NCBI GenBank assembly: GCA_021794705.1
Contig: JAJYQH010000225.1
Coordinates: forward strand, 1 to 5,318
Direction of reading: 5' to 3'
From: Actinomycetes bacterium
GTDB taxonomy: Bacteria > Actinomycetota > Actinomycetes > Propionibacteriales > Propionibacteriaceae
Length of the DNA stretch: 5,318 nt
Shown piece after piece: positions 4,750 to 5,318 of this stretch (positions within the stretch are counted from its first letter, which is position 1; every line of letters starts with the position of its first letter). The notes below the pieces were generated by a model that was not told the DNA's origin, did not search any database, and worked only from the letters and a program-made list of their open reading frames with translations. Position numbers and translations under genes: made by a program.

Positions 4750-5318
4750 GTGACCACGATCCACGATGCGGTGCCGGGTGCAGGCAGCGTCCCGCCGGCC
4801 GACTTCGACGCCCTGCTGCTGCTCTCGTTCGGAGGCCCCGAGGCTCCCGACGAGGTGGTGCCGTTCCTCGAGAACGTCACCCGCGGCTCGGGCATCCCGA
4901 AGGAGCGCCTCTCGGAGGTGGGCCAGCACTACTTCCTGTTCGGCGGCCGCAGTCCGATCAACGACCAGAACCGCGCACTGATCGACGCGCTGCGCAAGGA
5001 ACTCGACTCCCGGGGGGTCGCCGCGCCGATCTACTGGGGCAACCGCAACTGGCGCCCCTACGTCTCCGAGGCGCTCGAGCGGCTGATCGCCGATGGGCAC
5101 CGCACCGTCCGGGTGCTCACGACGAGCGCCTATCCCTCCTATTCCGGCTGCCGCAGCTACCGGGAGGATCTCGCGGGCGCCCTCGCGCAGCTCTCGCACG
5201 TGCCCGACGACCTCGCGTTCACCCGCGTCGGCAACTACGGCCTCGACGAGTCGTTCGTGGCCGCCAACGCGCTCGCCCTGGCCGCGGCGCTCCGCGAGCT
5301 GCCGGAGGCCCGCATCGT
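4750..5318 (+). CDS. hemH: Ferrochelatase HemH/CpfC (3' end outside window)
   Basis: The enzyme inserts Fe2+ into a porphyrin. In actinobacteria the substrate is generally coproporphyrin III, the penultimate step of the coproporphyrin-dependent haem pathway, so cpfC is the modern name. The first 189 residues are present, about half of the usual 340-400. Seen directly: [13 protein letters not shown] (19-31), PFLENVTRG (38-46), [14 protein letters not shown] (61-74), [11 protein letters not shown] (95-105) and [17 protein letters not shown] (124-140). The catalytic histidine lies further on, outside the window. Cys134 in SGCRSY may be the first ligand of the [2Fe-2S] cluster reported for actinobacterial ferrochelatases; the other cysteines would be C-terminal and cannot be checked here. 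GTG at 4750 is preferred because AGGA (4738-4741) sits 8 nt upstream. The in-frame ATG at 4741 overlaps that site and is less likely. It is divergent from sepH. Confidence 0.93.
   Translation, partial: MTTIHDAVPGAGSVPPADFDALLLLSFGGPEAPDEVVPFLENVTRGSGIPKERLSEVGQHYFLFGGRSPINDQNRALIDALRKELDSRGVAAPIYWGNRNWRPYVSEALERLIADGHRTVRVLTTSAYPSYSGCRSYREDLAGALAQLSHVPDDLAFTRVGNYGLDESFVAANALALAAALRELPEARI

Noticed and set aside
4506..4895. Upstream extension of sepH to 4895
   Set aside because: The extension is antisense to hemH beyond 4750 and shows no SepH-like sequence; the ATG at 4505 has a good ribosome binding site.
4480..5199. Minus-strand 239-codon open frame opposite hemH
   Set aside because: Ferrochelatase motifs on the plus strand account for this region. 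I also checked its part near 4506-4700 for the missing SepH N-terminus and did not find it.
1..5318. Mobile element, CRISPR array, tRNA or rRNA
   Set aside because: No transposase, regularly spaced repeats, tRNA T-loop or rRNA sequence was seen; gene content is core metabolic, regulatory and division genes.

Overview
The window is very GC-rich, with G/C-ending codons throughout, and every recognisable gene is of actinobacterial (Actinomycetes) type: a PucR-family fatty-acid regulator next to fabD, the actinobacteria-specific septation protein SepH, and an actinobacterial ferrochelatase. I cannot fix a family or genus from the sequence alone.

Layout: (1) 1-653, minus strand, 5' part of fabD (malonyl-CoA:ACP transacylase), running off the left edge. 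(2) 654-971, a non-coding stretch between fasR and fabD. It holds a 17-bp perfect inverted repeat just after fasR, a terminator-like hairpin pointing the 'wrong' way, and a 7-3-7 operator-like palindrome near fabD. (3) 972-2183, minus strand, fasR-like PucR regulator, start reassigned to an ATG with a GGAGG Shine-Dalgarno. (4) 2184-2333, divergent promoter region. (5) 2334-3374, plus strand, a HhH + PHP protein resembling DNA polymerase X without its polymerase domain. (6) 3375-4505, minus strand, sepH, whose stop codon directly touches that of the PHP gene (TGA|TCA) and whose usual N-terminal segment appears to be missing. (7) 4506-4749, divergent region with two hairpins. (8) 4750-5318, plus strand, 5' part of hemH/cpfC, running off the right edge.

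How the genes relate: fasR and fabD form the regulator plus first enzyme of the fatty-acid synthase II cluster, as in Streptomyces and Mycobacterium, where fabH/acpP/fabF (or kasA/B) usually follow; here those would lie left of the window. FasR probably acts on the fabD promoter. SepH (FtsZ regulation) and ferrochelatase (haem) are separate housekeeping functions sharing a divergent intergenic region. The PHP protein is a probable metal-dependent phosphoesterase of unknown substrate.

This is mostly ordinary core-genome sequence. I found no mobile element, CRISPR array, tRNA or rRNA, and no convincing new multi-gene system. The points worth a second look are the short SepH start, an ordered island in its linker, the zero-gap convergent gene pair, the palymerase-less PolX-like protein and the structured fasR-fabD leader.
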